Assembly: GCF_009765365.1 (NCBI RefSeq)
Contig: NZ_VTOM01000017.1
Location: forward strand, 62,001 to 126,000
Origin: Antarcticirhabdus aurantiaca
Lineage (GTDB): Bacteria > Pseudomonadota > Alphaproteobacteria > Rhizobiales > Rhizobiaceae
Direction of reading: 5' to 3'
DNA length: 64,000 nucleotides
The stretch's first letter is position 1. Each line of letters starts with the position of its first letter. Below the pieces are notes generated by a model. It had not been told where the DNA came from. It saw only the letters and a list, made by a program, of their open reading frames with translations, and searched no databases. The position numbers were made by a program, and so were the translations under genes. This document shows positions 8,024-17,178 of the stretch, piece by piece.

Positions 8024-9631
8024 TCAGCGCGGCGGCGTCCAGGGCTGCGGCGGGCCGCCCCTCGCGAGACGATAAAAGCCGCCGGCCTCGACGGCCTGCC
8101 AGGGGCCGGCCTCGCCGTCCGGCCACAGGACGCGGATCTCGGCGCCCTTGTCCGCGCCGAGGCCGAAATGGCGCCAGCCGATCCGCCCGCCGGCGTGTCC
8201 GCCACCGACGGTGAGCTCGCGCCGCGACACCGACCCGTCGGCGCGGCGCAGCTCGATCCAGGCGCCAATGGCGTCGCGGTTCGGGCCGGGCTCTTCGGGC
8301 CGCACCGCGACGAAGCCGCCGGGCGCGTCGGACGCGTTGCGCCACAGCTCGGCCGGCGCGTTGCGGTTGACGACGAGGAGGTCGAGCCGGCCGTCGAGGT
8401 TCAAATCCTCGACCACGGCGCCCCGCGCGGCCCGCATCGAAGCGACGCCCGCTCGGTCGCCCGCTTCCTCGAAGGTGCCGTCCTCGCGCTGCAGAAGGAG
8501 GTTGTTGGGATCGTTCGCGGCGAAATCCGGCATCTCCGACACGTTGCCCTTGGCGACGAAGAGGTCGAGCCGGCCGTCATTGTTCACGTCGGCGAAGTCG
8601 GCGTGCCAGGCGGTGCTCGGCCGCACGTCCCCGCCCGTATAAGGGCGGTGGGCGGTGACGCCGCGCGCCAGCGCCACGTCGGCATAGGTCGGCGCGGCGT
8701 GCGGACTCGCCGGCATTTTAAGCGCCTGCAGCTTGTTGTCCGCCATGCTGGTCAGGAAGTATTCGGGGAAGCGGTCGCCGTCGAGGTCGGCCGAGGCGAT
8801 GCCCATGCCCCAGACCTTCAGAACCTTCCACCCTTCCGCCTCCGCGTAGAGGCGCGGAGCCTCGCCGGGCGCGAGGCGCCAGAGCTGCTCCTGGCCGCCC
8901 TTGTAGTATTCGCGATCGTTGGACACGCGCAGCGCCGGACTGCCGGAGCGGTTCCAGTCGGTGAACAGCATCGACAGGGCGCAGAAGCTCGGCGCGAGCT
9001 CCAGCGGCGGCCCATAGCGAGCCCGCTCGCCGGCCTCAGGGCGGAACAGCCGGTTCGGCGTGCAGGAGCCCCAGGGAAACATCTCCTCCCGCCGGTCGAC
9101 ATAGGTGCCGAAGGCGAGCGTCGGCAGCGCCGCGCCCCGCTCCCAGGTAGCGGCGAAGGCGGTGGTCCAGGCGTCGAAGGCCTGGAGGCCGAAGCTGTCG
9201 TTCGCGGGCTCGAAGCGGCAGTCGCCGCGCCCGCGCATGAGGAGGCTCGTGCCGACCCGCAGGAGCGCGAGGTCGAGCTGGCCGTCGCCGTCGACGTCGA
9301 GCGGATAGGCGCCGGTGACCGCGTCGCGTTCGAGCCCGCTCGCCGGATCGCGCTCGAAGCGGAGGGGTCCCGCCCGGTCGCTGCGGTTGCGATAGAAATG
9401 CGCCGGCTCTTCGCCGCCGGCGAGGAACAGCTCGGGAAAGCCGTCCGCGTCGCAGTCGAAGGCGACGGCCCCGCCGCCCACCATGTATTCCCAGCCGCCG
9501 GCATAGGTGCTGTCGATCCCGGCGGCGGCCATTTCCTCCACGAAGCGCGGCACGACCGGTGCGGGCGCGGCCTCATCCCCGAGCGCCGGACCGGCCGCGA
9601 GAAGAAGCGCGATGAGGACCCGCAGCCTCAC
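8024..9631 (-). CDS. CRTAC1-like FG-GAP/ASPIC-UnbV repeat protein, exported
   Basis: 535 aa secreted protein. It has a cleavable signal (MRLRVLIALLLAAGPALG), then several VCBS/FG-GAP beta-propeller repeats with Ca-binding-type loops (DCDADGFPELFL, DVDGDGQLDLAL, DLDGDRFPEYFL, DVNNDGRLDLFV, DLNLDGRLDLLV). It ends in an ASPIC/UnbV domain (GAWIELRRADG, ELTVGGGHAG, ADKGAEIRVLWPDG). The GTG start overlaps the stop of the upstream haloperoxidase-like gene (GTGA), so the two are translationally coupled. The molecular role of this family is not established. Confidence 0.85.
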   Translation of the reverse strand: MRLRVLIALLLAAGPALGDEAAPAPVVPRFVEEMAAAGIDSTYAGGWEYMVGGGAVAFDCDADGFPELFLAGGEEPAHFYRNRSDRAGPLRFERDPASGLERDAVTGAYPLDVDGDGQLDLALLRVGTSLLMRGRGDCRFEPANDSFGLQAFDAWTTAFAATWERGAALPTLAFGTYVDRREEMFPWGSCTPNRLFRPEAGERARYGPPLELAPSFCALSMLFTDWNRSGSPALRVSNDREYYKGGQEQLWRLAPGEAPRLYAEAEGWKVLKVWGMGIASADLDGDRFPEYFLTSMADNKLQALKMPASPHAAPTYADVALARGVTAHRPYTGGDVRPSTAWHADFADVNNDGRLDLFVAKGNVSEMPDFAANDPNNLLLQREDGTFEEAGDRAGVASMRAARGAVVEDLNLDGRLDLLVVNRNAPAELWRNASDAPGGFVAVRPEEPGPNRDAIGAWIELRRADGSVSRRELTVGGGHAGGRIGWRHFGLGADKGAEIRVLWPDGEAGPWQAVEAGGFYRLARGGPPQPWTPPR

Positions 9632-10971
9632 GGCGCCCTCGTTTTCAAGGCGACGGCGTAGGCGCCGACGCAGCGGCCTTGGTCGAGGCCGCGCTCGATC
9701 GCCGCGCGGAAGTGGATGCCGCCGTAGAGGCGCGATAGGCCGGCTTCCTCCGCCGCAGCCCAGAAGCTCGGAAAACGGCGCGCCGGCAGCCCGTCATCGG
9801 CATGGGTCGCGTCCTCGAAGGCGCGCGCTTCGCCGAAGAGGGCCGTCAGGACGACCGCCGCGGCAGCCGACTGCGTGGAATGGCCGCTCGGATATTCGGG
9901 AAAGGGGGGCGTGACGAGGATCGGCTCGAAGGCAGGGTCGATGCTGCGGCGGATATAGGTGACGGGACGCACGAGGTCGTGGACGTATTTCTCGTGCCAG
10001 CAGCCGATGAACGCGTCGGCGAGCGCGACCCCGAGCCGGGCGAGCGTTTCGGCCCGCGTCTCGAGGTCGGCGCCGTCCTCGTCCAGGACGGCGAGCGCGA
10101 TCGAGATCCAGTGGCCCGGCGGTGTGGGCGAGAGCATCGGATCGTCGGACCAGAAGCGGGCGATCGCCCGCTGCTCCGGCGTCAGGTCGCGCACCGCGTT
10201 TCGCACCTCCTCGGCCTGACGGCGGAACTCGGACCCGTCCGCCTCGCTGTAGGCGGGCGGCGGCGGCAGCGGGCAGCTCGCCCCGTCCGGCATGGCGAAG
10301 GGCCGGTTCTTCCCCCAGTCCGGCAGGAGCGGCGCCTGCTGCTGGGCGATGGTGCTCGTCGGGCGCCAGGTGCCCGGCTCGGCGCCCGGCGCATAGGACA
10401 CCGGGAAGCCCATGTTCTCGACGAGCGCGCCGCCGTCCCCGGCCGACCAGGCGAGGACGTGGGCGGCGATGGCCCGGCCATGCGCGGCGCTGCGCACGGC
10501 CACGGCCGGGTCGAGCCCGGCCGCGATGCGCTCGCCGACCCGCGTCTTCATGGCGGCGATGGCGCGCTGGCCGGTCGGTCCCGTATTGCCGAAGAAGCTC
10601 GCCGCCGCTTCCGACAGGGCGGCGTGGAGAACCAGAGCCTCGTCATAGGCCGCGCCCGCCTCCCGCGCCGGCGCAGGACCGAGGCCGTTGAGCTGGCCGG
10701 CGAGCGGAACGAGCGCGTCGGAGCCGCCCGCGGCGGCCTCGTAGGCGGTGACGCCGAGATAGGCGAAGGCGCGGCTCGCGACCGGCGGCGAATAGGTCGG
10801 GGTGTGGCGCACGAGTTCCAGCACCAGCCGGTACCAGTCGCGCAGGACCGCCTGCGGCTCGGGCCGCGTCGAGGATGCGGCGGCGGACGACGCGCCGAGA
10901 ACCGCCAGCGCCAGGATCAGCCAAGCCGCGCGCCAGCCCGCGGCCCGGCGCCGCGCTTCGTTCCCGCCCAT
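9628..10971 (-). CDS. Vanadium-dependent haloperoxidase / PAP2-family protein
   Basis: 447 aa with an N-terminal signal or membrane anchor (WLILALAVLGASSAAA). All three phosphate/vanadate-binding motifs are present: KYVHDLVRP (K328, R335), PSGH (361-364) and SRLYGGIHF (R414, H420). This is the arrangement of bacterial vanadium chloro/bromoperoxidase-related PAP2 proteins; whether it binds vanadate or acts as an acid phosphatase cannot be read from sequence. The start at 10971 has GGAG about 11 nt upstream; a TTG at 11037 would place extra residues before the signal. Coupled to the downstream CRTAC1-like gene. Confidence 0.85.
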   Translation of the reverse strand: MGGNEARRRAAGWRAAWLILALAVLGASSAAASSTRPEPQAVLRDWYRLVLELVRHTPTYSPPVASRAFAYLGVTAYEAAAGGSDALVPLAGQLNGLGPAPAREAGAAYDEALVLHAALSEAAASFFGNTGPTGQRAIAAMKTRVGERIAAGLDPAVAVRSAAHGRAIAAHVLAWSAGDGGALVENMGFPVSYAPGAEPGTWRPTSTIAQQQAPLLPDWGKNRPFAMPDGASCPLPPPPAYSEADGSEFRRQAEEVRNAVRDLTPEQRAIARFWSDDPMLSPTPPGHWISIALAVLDEDGADLETRAETLARLGVALADAFIGCWHEKYVHDLVRPVTYIRRSIDPAFEPILVTPPFPEYPSGHSTQSAAAAVVLTALFGEARAFEDATHADDGLPARRFPSFWAAAEEAGLSRLYGGIHFRAAIERGLDQGRCVGAYAVALKTRAP

Positions 10972-11414
10972 CTCGTCCCGCTCCCCGATGCCCCTCCCGG
11001 CGCGGCGATCCAAACACGAGGCTCCCGGTCTCGGCAAGGCCGCGGCATGCTCCTGGCACGTCAGCCTTTTTGGCCGTTTTTTTGCGCCGCAACGTCGCGG
11101 AGGCGCAACGCACGCGAATATTTTCGCCGCCCCACGTGCGGCAAATCAGGTCCGCACAAGCTCCCCAAGGCAAACAGCCCGGTCCAATCGACTGAATTTC
11201 CTTATCAATTTGTTTTGACGAGTTGGCTGCGCGAGAGCCCTCCGACGCTCTCGACGCCACCCTCACCCTTCGTCACTCTATCTCACATCGGCCGCGATGC
11301 TCCCCGAGCCTCGCGGGTCGCGATCGCGCCGGAGCCGCGTCGAAGGTCCGCGAAGGACCGGCGGAGGCGTCCGAGGGACCGGCCGTCCGGCGCGCAGATT
11401 GGAGTGGAAGCGTG
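10972..11414. promoter_or_regulatory. Divergent intergenic region between the haloperoxidase pair and prkA
   Basis: 443 bp without a convincing gene, serving two divergent operons. It contains an AT-rich core unusual for this GC-rich sequence and two inverted repeats: GCGAA-N4-TTCGC at 11114-11127 and GTGCGG-N10-CCGCAC at 11136-11157. The AT-rich stretch near 11195-11220 could hold a promoter, but I cannot assign -35/-10 boxes with confidence. The prkA ribosome site (GGAG) is at 11401-11404. Confidence 0.5.
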
Positions 11415-13358
11415 ATGCCCAGCTCGTCGTTGTTCGATTCCTACTCGCAAGCCTACGAGGCCCGCCGCGAAACGGTGATGAGCCTGTCCGACTATCTCGA
11501 TCTCTGCCGCGAGGACCCGCTGACCTATGCCGGGCCGCACGAGCGCCTGCTCGCCGCCATCGGCGAGCCGGAGATGGTCGACACGGCCCGCGACTCGCGC
11601 CTCGGCCGAATCTTCTCCAACCGCACGATCCGCGTGTACCCCGCCTTTGCCGAGTTCTACGGCATGGAGGAAACGGTGGAGCGCATCGTCGCCTTCCTGC
11701 GCCAGGCGGCGCAGGGGCTGGAGGAGCGCAAGCAGATCCTCTACCTCCTCGGCCCCGTCGGCGGCGGCAAGTCCTCGCTCGCCGAGCGCATCAAGGCGCT
11801 CATCGAGGCCCAGCCGATCTACGTCCTCAAGGCCGGCTCGGAGATCAGCCCGATCTTCGAGAGCCCGCTCGGCCTCTTCGATCCCGAGACCATGGGTCCG
11901 GCGCTGGAAAAGGACTACGGCATCCCGCGCCGGCGCCTCACCGGCCTCATGAGCCCCTGGTGCGTGAAGCGGCTCGACGAGTTCGGCGGCGACATCCGCA
12001 AGTTCCGCGTCGCCAAGCTCAACCCCTCGCGCCTGCGCCAGGTGGGCGTCGCAAAGACCGAGCCCGGCGACGAGAACAACCAGGACATCTCCTCGCTCGT
12101 CGGCAAGGTGGACATCCGGCGTCTGGAGATGCACGCCCAGAACGATCCCGACGCCTACAGCTATTCCGGCGGCCTCAATCGGGCGAACCAGGGCGTCCTC
12201 GAATTCGTCGAGATGTTCAAGGCGCCGATCAAGATGTTGCACCCGCTGCTGACGGCGACCCAAGAGGGATCATACGTCGGCTCGGAGAACATCGGCGCGA
12301 TCCCCTTCACCGGCATGATCATGGCCCACTCGAACGAGTCCGAGTGGCGCTCTTTCAAGAACAACAAGAACAACGAAGCCTTCATCGACCGCATCTACGT
12401 CATCAAGGTGCCGTACTGCCTGCGCGTCGACGAGGAGACGCACATCTACGAGAAGCTGGTGCGCAGCTCGGAGCTGGCCCAGGCGCCCTGCGCGCCCGAG
12501 ACGCTGGAGATGCTGGCGCGCTTCGCGGTGCTCTCGCGCCTGAAGCCGCACGAGAACTCCAACCTCTACGCCAAGATGCGCGTCTACAACGGCGAGAGCA
12601 TGAAGGAGGTCGACCCCAAGGCCCGTACGCTCCAGGAATATCGGGACGCGGCCGGCGTCGACGAGGGCATGAGCGGCATCTCCACCCGCTTCGCCTTCAA
12701 GACGCTGTCGGCGACCTTCAACCACGACACGGAAGAAGTGGCGGCCGATCCCGTGCACCTCATGTACGTGCTGGAGCAGGCGATCCGGCGCGAGCAGTTC
12801 CCCGAGGAAACCGAGCGGGACTATCTGGAGTTCATCAAGGCGGAGCTCGCGCCCCGCTACGCCGAGTTCATCGGCAACGAGATCCAGAAGGCCTATCTCG
12901 AATCCTACCACGACTACGGGCAGAACCTCTTCGACCGCTACGTCTCCTATGCCGACGCCTGGATCGAGGACCAGGACTACAAGGACCCCGACACCGGCCA
13001 GCTCCTCGACCGCGAGCTCCTCAACCAGGAACTCTCCAAGATCGAGAAGCCGGCGGGCATCGCCAACCCCAAGGACTTCCGCAACGAGGTGGTGAAGTTC
13101 TCGCTTCGCTCGCGCGCCTCCAACGGCGGGCGCAACCCGTCCTGGACGAGCTACGAGAAGATCCGCGACGTGGTGGAACGGCGGATGTTCAGCCAGGTGG
13201 AGGACCTCCTGCCCGTGATCTCCTTCGGCTCCAAGAAGGACTCGGAGAGCGAGAAGAAGCATGGCGAGTTCGTCGACCGCATGACCCGTCGCGGATTCAC
13301 CCCGAGACAGGTGCGGCGACTCGTGGAATGGTACATGCGGGTGAGGCAGTCGGGCTAA
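11415..13358 (+). CDS. prkA: PrkA family serine protein kinase
   Basis: 647 aa, the usual PrkA/YeaG length. It has an AAA-like N-terminal domain with Walker A GPVGGGKSS near residue 113, followed by the PrkA C-terminal kinase-like domain. The start is the ATG at 11415 (GGAG 10 nt upstream; a GTG sits immediately before it). First gene of the conserved prkA-yeaH-spoVR set; in enterobacteria yeaG and yeaH respond to nutrient stress and stationary phase. Downstream yeaH starts 16 nt after the stop. Confidence 0.95.
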   Translation: MPSSSLFDSYSQAYEARRETVMSLSDYLDLCREDPLTYAGPHERLLAAIGEPEMVDTARDSRLGRIFSNRTIRVYPAFAEFYGMEETVERIVAFLRQAAQGLEERKQILYLLGPVGGGKSSLAERIKALIEAQPIYVLKAGSEISPIFESPLGLFDPETMGPALEKDYGIPRRRLTGLMSPWCVKRLDEFGGDIRKFRVAKLNPSRLRQVGVAKTEPGDENNQDISSLVGKVDIRRLEMHAQNDPDAYSYSGGLNRANQGVLEFVEMFKAPIKMLHPLLTATQEGSYVGSENIGAIPFTGMIMAHSNESEWRSFKNNKNNEAFIDRIYVIKVPYCLRVDEETHIYEKLVRSSELAQAPCAPETLEMLARFAVLSRLKPHENSNLYAKMRVYNGESMKEVDPKARTLQEYRDAAGVDEGMSGISTRFAFKTLSATFNHDTEEVAADPVHLMYVLEQAIRREQFPEETERDYLEFIKAELAPRYAEFIGNEIQKAYLESYHDYGQNLFDRYVSYADAWIEDQDYKDPDTGQLLDRELLNQELSKIEKPAGIANPKDFRNEVVKFSLRSRASNGGRNPSWTSYEKIRDVVERRMFSQVEDLLPVISFGSKKDSESEKKHGEFVDRMTRRGFTPRQVRRLVEWYMRVRQSG

Positions 13359-13374
13359 GCGTAAGGCGTTTCCC

Positions 13375-14676
13375 ATGCACATCATCGATCGGCGGCTCGA
13401 TCCCGGCGGCAAGAGCCTCGCCAACCGCCAGCGCTTCATCCGCCGGGCGCGGGGCCTCCTGCGCCAGGCGGTGCGGGACGCGGCCTCGAGCCGCGCCATC
13501 CGCGAGGTCGGGGACGGCGGCGCCGTCTCCATCCCCGCCGGCGACGTCCACGAGCCGAGCTTCCACGCCGGCTCGGGCGCCGGCACCCGCGACCACGTCC
13601 TGCCCGGCAACAAGACCTATTCGGCCGGCGACCGCATCCAGCGGCCGCCGGGCGGCCAGGGCGGCGGCGGATCGGACGGCTCGCCCGACGGCGAGGGCGA
13701 GGATTCGTTCGCCTTCGTCCTGTCGCGCGAGGAGTTCCTCGACCTCTTCCTGGAGGACCTGGAGCTGCCCAACATGGCCAAGCGCCAGATCATGGGCGAG
13801 GACAAGGAGCGGCGCGTGCCGGCGGGCTTCCGCACGACCGGCTCGCCGGCCGCGCTCTCGGTCTCGCGAACCCTCCGCCGATCGCTGTCGCGGCGCATCG
13901 CGCTCAAGCGCCCCTCGCCGGCCGAGCTCGACGCGCTGCGGCGCGAGCTGGAGATCCTGGAGCGCTCCGGCAACGACGTGGCCGCCGCCGAGGCGCTGCG
14001 CGAGCGGATCGGCCGCCTGGAGAAGCGCCTCCTCGTCGTGCCCTTCATCGATCCCGTGGACCTGCGCTTCCGCCGGCTCGACAGCGTGCCCGAGCCCGTC
14101 GCGCGGGCCGCCATGTTCTGCCTGATGGACGTGTCCGGCTCGATGGACGAGCACATGAAGGACTTGGCCAAGCGCTTCTTCAGCCTGCTCTACCTGTTCC
14201 TCACCAAGCGCTACAAGCGCGTCGAGATCGTCTTCATCCGCCACACCCACGAGGCCAAGGAGGTGGACGAGGAGACCTTCTTCAAGAGCCGCGAGAGCGG
14301 CGGCACGGTGGTCTCCTCGGCGCTGAAGGAGATGGCGCGCATCGCCGCCCAGCGCTTCCCCGCCGACCAGTGGAACATCTACGCGGCGCAGGCCTCGGAC
14401 GGCGACAACATGTCGAGCGACAACGCCCTGTCGATCGAGCTCCTGCGCGACACCATCCTGCCGATGTCGCAGTACTACGCCTATCTCGAGGTCGGCCGCG
14501 GCACGAGCGACGGGATCGGCTGGGTGCGCCAGGAGACCGGCCTCTGGCGCGCCTACGAGCGCCTCATCGCGCCGAATCTCCCGATGTCGATGCGCAAGGT
14601 GGGCGACCGGCGCGACATCTATCCCGTCTTCCGCGAGCTCTTCGAGAAGAAGGCGACGACGAAAGGGAAAAGCTGA
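13375..14676 (+). CDS. YeaH/YhbH family protein (DUF444)
   Basis: 433 aa. The N-terminal part is basic, followed by a Gly-rich linker (near residue 95) and a C-terminal von Willebrand A-like domain with an intact MIDAS motif DVSGSMDE (D252, S254, S256). Length and context match E. coli YeaH, the usual partner of PrkA/YeaG. The stop overlaps the SpoVR start (TGATG), so expression is coupled. Confidence 0.93.
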   Translation: MHIIDRRLDPGGKSLANRQRFIRRARGLLRQAVRDAASSRAIREVGDGGAVSIPAGDVHEPSFHAGSGAGTRDHVLPGNKTYSAGDRIQRPPGGQGGGGSDGSPDGEGEDSFAFVLSREEFLDLFLEDLELPNMAKRQIMGEDKERRVPAGFRTTGSPAALSVSRTLRRSLSRRIALKRPSPAELDALRRELEILERSGNDVAAAEALRERIGRLEKRLLVVPFIDPVDLRFRRLDSVPEPVARAAMFCLMDVSGSMDEHMKDLAKRFFSLLYLFLTKRYKRVEIVFIRHTHEAKEVDEETFFKSRESGGTVVSSALKEMARIAAQRFPADQWNIYAAQASDGDNMSSDNALSIELLRDTILPMSQYYAYLEVGRGTSDGIGWVRQETGLWRAYERLIAPNLPMSMRKVGDRRDIYPVFRELFEKKATTKGKS

Positions 14677-16232
14677 TGTCCCTCTCCCGCCGGCGTTCCG
14701 TGCCTCCACCGCCCGGCCTCCTCTTCGAGGGGGCGGACTGGGACTTCGACATGCTGTCGCGCATCTACGCGGCGGTGGAGGAGGTCGGGCTCGAAGAGCT
14801 GGGCCTCGACATCTACCCCAACCAGATCGAGGTCATTACCTCCGAGCAGATGCTCGACGCCTACGCCTCGACCGGCATGCCGCTGTTCTACAAGCACTGG
14901 TCCTTCGGCAAGCAGTTCCTGCGCAACGAGACGCTCTACCGCAAGGGCTGGCAGAGCCTCGCCTACGAGATCGTCATCAATTCCAGCCCCTGCATCGTCT
15001 ACATCATGGAGCAGAACACCGCGACGATGCAGACGCTGGTGCTCGCCCACGCCGCCTTCGGGCACAACCACTTCTTCAAGAACAACTACGTCTTCCGGCA
15101 ATGGACCGACGCGGAAGGCATCCACGACTATCTCGCCTTCGCCAAGTCCTACATCAGTGCTTGCGAAGAGCGCTACGGCACCGACAACGTCGAGCGCTTC
15201 ATCGACGCCGCCCACGCGCTGATGAGCCACGGCATCCACCGCTCGCCCCGCCGCCAGCCGATGGACCTGGCGTCCGAGCAGCGGCGCGAGCGCGAACGGC
15301 GCGAACACGGCGAGCGCTTGTTCAACGACCTCTGGCGGACCGTGCCCGAGGGCAAGAAGCGCGCCGGCGCGAAACCCGAGGAGGAGCGCCGCCGCGCGCT
15401 TCTCGGGCTTCCCGAGGAGAACGTCCTTTACTTCCTGGAAAAGGTCGCGCCCCGCCTCCAGCCCTGGCAGCGCGAGATCCTGCGCATCGTGCGCCTCATC
15501 GCGCAGTACTTCTATCCCCAGCGTCAGACCAAGGTGATGAACGAGGGCTGCGCGACCTACACCCACCACCGCATCATGACGCGCCTCCACGAGACGGGCC
15601 GCATCAACGAGGGCGCCTTCCTCGAATTCCTGCACTCCCACACCAACGTCGTGATGCAGCCGCACTTCGACGACCGGCGCTACGGCGGCATCAACCCCTA
15701 TGCGCTGGGCTTCGCGATGATGGAGGACATCGAGCGCATCTGCCTGGCGCCGACGGACGAGGACCGGCACTGGTTCCCCGACATCGCGGGACGCGGCGAC
15801 CACATGGCCGTCCTTCGCGACGCTTGGGCGAACTACCGCGACGAGAGCTTCGTCTCGCAGTTCCTCTCGCCCCACCTCATCCGCAAGCTCCGCCTCTTCC
15901 GGCTCGTCGACGACGCTCGGGCCGACGAGGTCGTGGTCTCGGCGATCCACGACGAGCGCGGCTATCGCGACATCCGCCGGGCGCTCGGGCGGCACTACGA
16001 CGTGTCGCGCCAGGACCCGAACATCCAGGTGGTGGACGTGGATCTGGCCGGCGACCGGCAGCTCCTCCTGCGCCACGAAATGGTGGACGGCATCCGCCTG
16101 GAGCCGGGCGATGCGAGCCGCGTCCTCCAGCACCTCGCCGACCTCTGGGGCTACGGCGTACGCCTCGTCGAGGTCGAGGGCGACGCCATCCGCGCCACCC
16201 ACGACGCCCAGCCGCGCCGCCCGTTCATGTGA
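14676..16232 (+). CDS. SpoVR family protein
   Basis: 518 aa, typical SpoVR/YcgB length, with the family's conserved His/Glu/Tyr-rich core (NEGCATYTHHRIM; INPYALGFAM). The ATG overlaps the yeaH stop codon (TGATG), completing the prkA-yeaH-spoVR operon. The biochemical function of SpoVR is unresolved; it is linked to spore cortex formation in Bacillus and to stress survival elsewhere. A terminator hairpin follows directly after the stop. Confidence 0.93.
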   Translation: MSLSRRRSVPPPPGLLFEGADWDFDMLSRIYAAVEEVGLEELGLDIYPNQIEVITSEQMLDAYASTGMPLFYKHWSFGKQFLRNETLYRKGWQSLAYEIVINSSPCIVYIMEQNTATMQTLVLAHAAFGHNHFFKNNYVFRQWTDAEGIHDYLAFAKSYISACEERYGTDNVERFIDAAHALMSHGIHRSPRRQPMDLASEQRRERERREHGERLFNDLWRTVPEGKKRAGAKPEEERRRALLGLPEENVLYFLEKVAPRLQPWQREILRIVRLIAQYFYPQRQTKVMNEGCATYTHHRIMTRLHETGRINEGAFLEFLHSHTNVVMQPHFDDRRYGGINPYALGFAMMEDIERICLAPTDEDRHWFPDIAGRGDHMAVLRDAWANYRDESFVSQFLSPHLIRKLRLFRLVDDARADEVVVSAIHDERGYRDIRRALGRHYDVSRQDPNIQVVDVDLAGDRQLLLRHEMVDGIRLEPGDASRVLQHLADLWGYGVRLVEVEGDAIRATHDAQPRRPFM

Positions 16233-16256
16233 GGCGTCGCGCGAGCGACGCCTTTG
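16232..16256 (+). terminator. Intrinsic terminator of prkA-yeaH-spoVR
   Basis: Perfect 9-bp stem (16232-16240 with 16245-16253), GCGA tetraloop, then TTTG. It begins on the last base of the spoVR stop codon. Confidence 0.75.
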
Positions 16257-16315
16257 CCAGGGAGCGGATGCGGGACTAGGAAGGACGCCGTACCTTCCTG
16301 GAACCGGGATCGCCC

Positions 16316-17113
16316 ATGCCCTCGCCCACAAACGCCTTCAAGGCCGCGCTTCGCAGCGGTCGCCCGCAGATCGGCCTCTGGCTCAACATGGCGGACCCTT
16401 ACGCCGCCTCGCTCGCCGGCCATGCCGGCTTCGACTGGCTGGTGATCGACGGCGAGCACGGGCCCAACGACCTGCGCTCGATCCTCGCGCAGCTGCAGGC
16501 GCTGGAGGCCAGTCCTTCGGCGACGGTCGTCCGTCCGCCCATGGGCGAGCCCTGGATGATCAAGCAGCTCCTGGATATCGGCGCGCAGACGCTGCTGGTG
16601 CCCATGGTCGACACGCCCGAACAGGCCGAGGCGCTGGTCAAGGCCGTGCGCTACCCCCCGCGCGGCGTGCGCGGCATGGGTGCGGTGGTCGCCCGCGCCT
16701 CTCGCTTCGGCACCATCCCCGACTACGCGTCGAACGCCGACGAGGAGATCTGCCTTCTCGTCCAGGCCGAGTCGCGCGCGGCGCTGGAGAACCTGTCGGC
16801 CATCGCCGCGGTGGAGGGAATCGACGGCGTCTTCATCGGCCCGGCGGACCTCGCGGCCGACATGGGTTATGCCGGCCGCTTTGACGAGCCCGAGGTGCAG
16901 GCCGCGATCGAGCAGGCGATCGCGACGATCGTCGCCACGGGCAAGCCGGCCGGCATCCTCACCTTCAACGAGACTTTGAACAAGCGCTACATCGAACTCG
17001 GCGCGCGCTTCGTCGCCGTCGGAGCGGACTTGGCCGAATACACCAGGGCCCTGGCGACGCTGCGGGGCCGCTACGGCGGCGCGGAACCGGTCCCCGCCCC
17101 GTCCGGTTACTAG
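16316..17113 (+). CDS. HpcH/HpaI family aldolase (2-keto-3-deoxy acid type)
   Basis: 265 aa class II, metal-dependent aldolase. Family landmarks: IGLWLNMADP at the N-terminus, DGEHGPND (substrate/metal strand), LVPMVDTPEQA, VRGMGAVVARASRFG and the metal-site loop FIGPADLAADMG. It is expected to cleave 4-hydroxy-2-oxoheptanedioate-like or 2-keto-3-deoxy sugar acids to pyruvate plus an aldehyde. It is a single gene, 2.5 kb from a KDG-kinase gene, so a shared sugar-acid role is possible but unproven. Confidence 0.9.
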   Translation: MPSPTNAFKAALRSGRPQIGLWLNMADPYAASLAGHAGFDWLVIDGEHGPNDLRSILAQLQALEASPSATVVRPPMGEPWMIKQLLDIGAQTLLVPMVDTPEQAEALVKAVRYPPRGVRGMGAVVARASRFGTIPDYASNADEEICLLVQAESRAALENLSAIAAVEGIDGVFIGPADLAADMGYAGRFDEPEVQAAIEQAIATIVATGKPAGILTFNETLNKRYIELGARFVAVGADLAEYTRALATLRGRYGGAEPVPAPSGY

Positions 17114-17178
17114 GCGGCTGCCGGGCCCGCGTCGCGCTTGACGCCGGAAACGTGTCGGCGAGGGGGAGACGAGGGGAC

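Noticed and set aside
11297-14125. A 942-codon open frame across prkA and yeaH in another frame
   Set aside because: Arg/Ala/Pro-rich shadow of GC-rich coding sequence; prkA and yeaH have clear family motifs, so this frame is an artefact.
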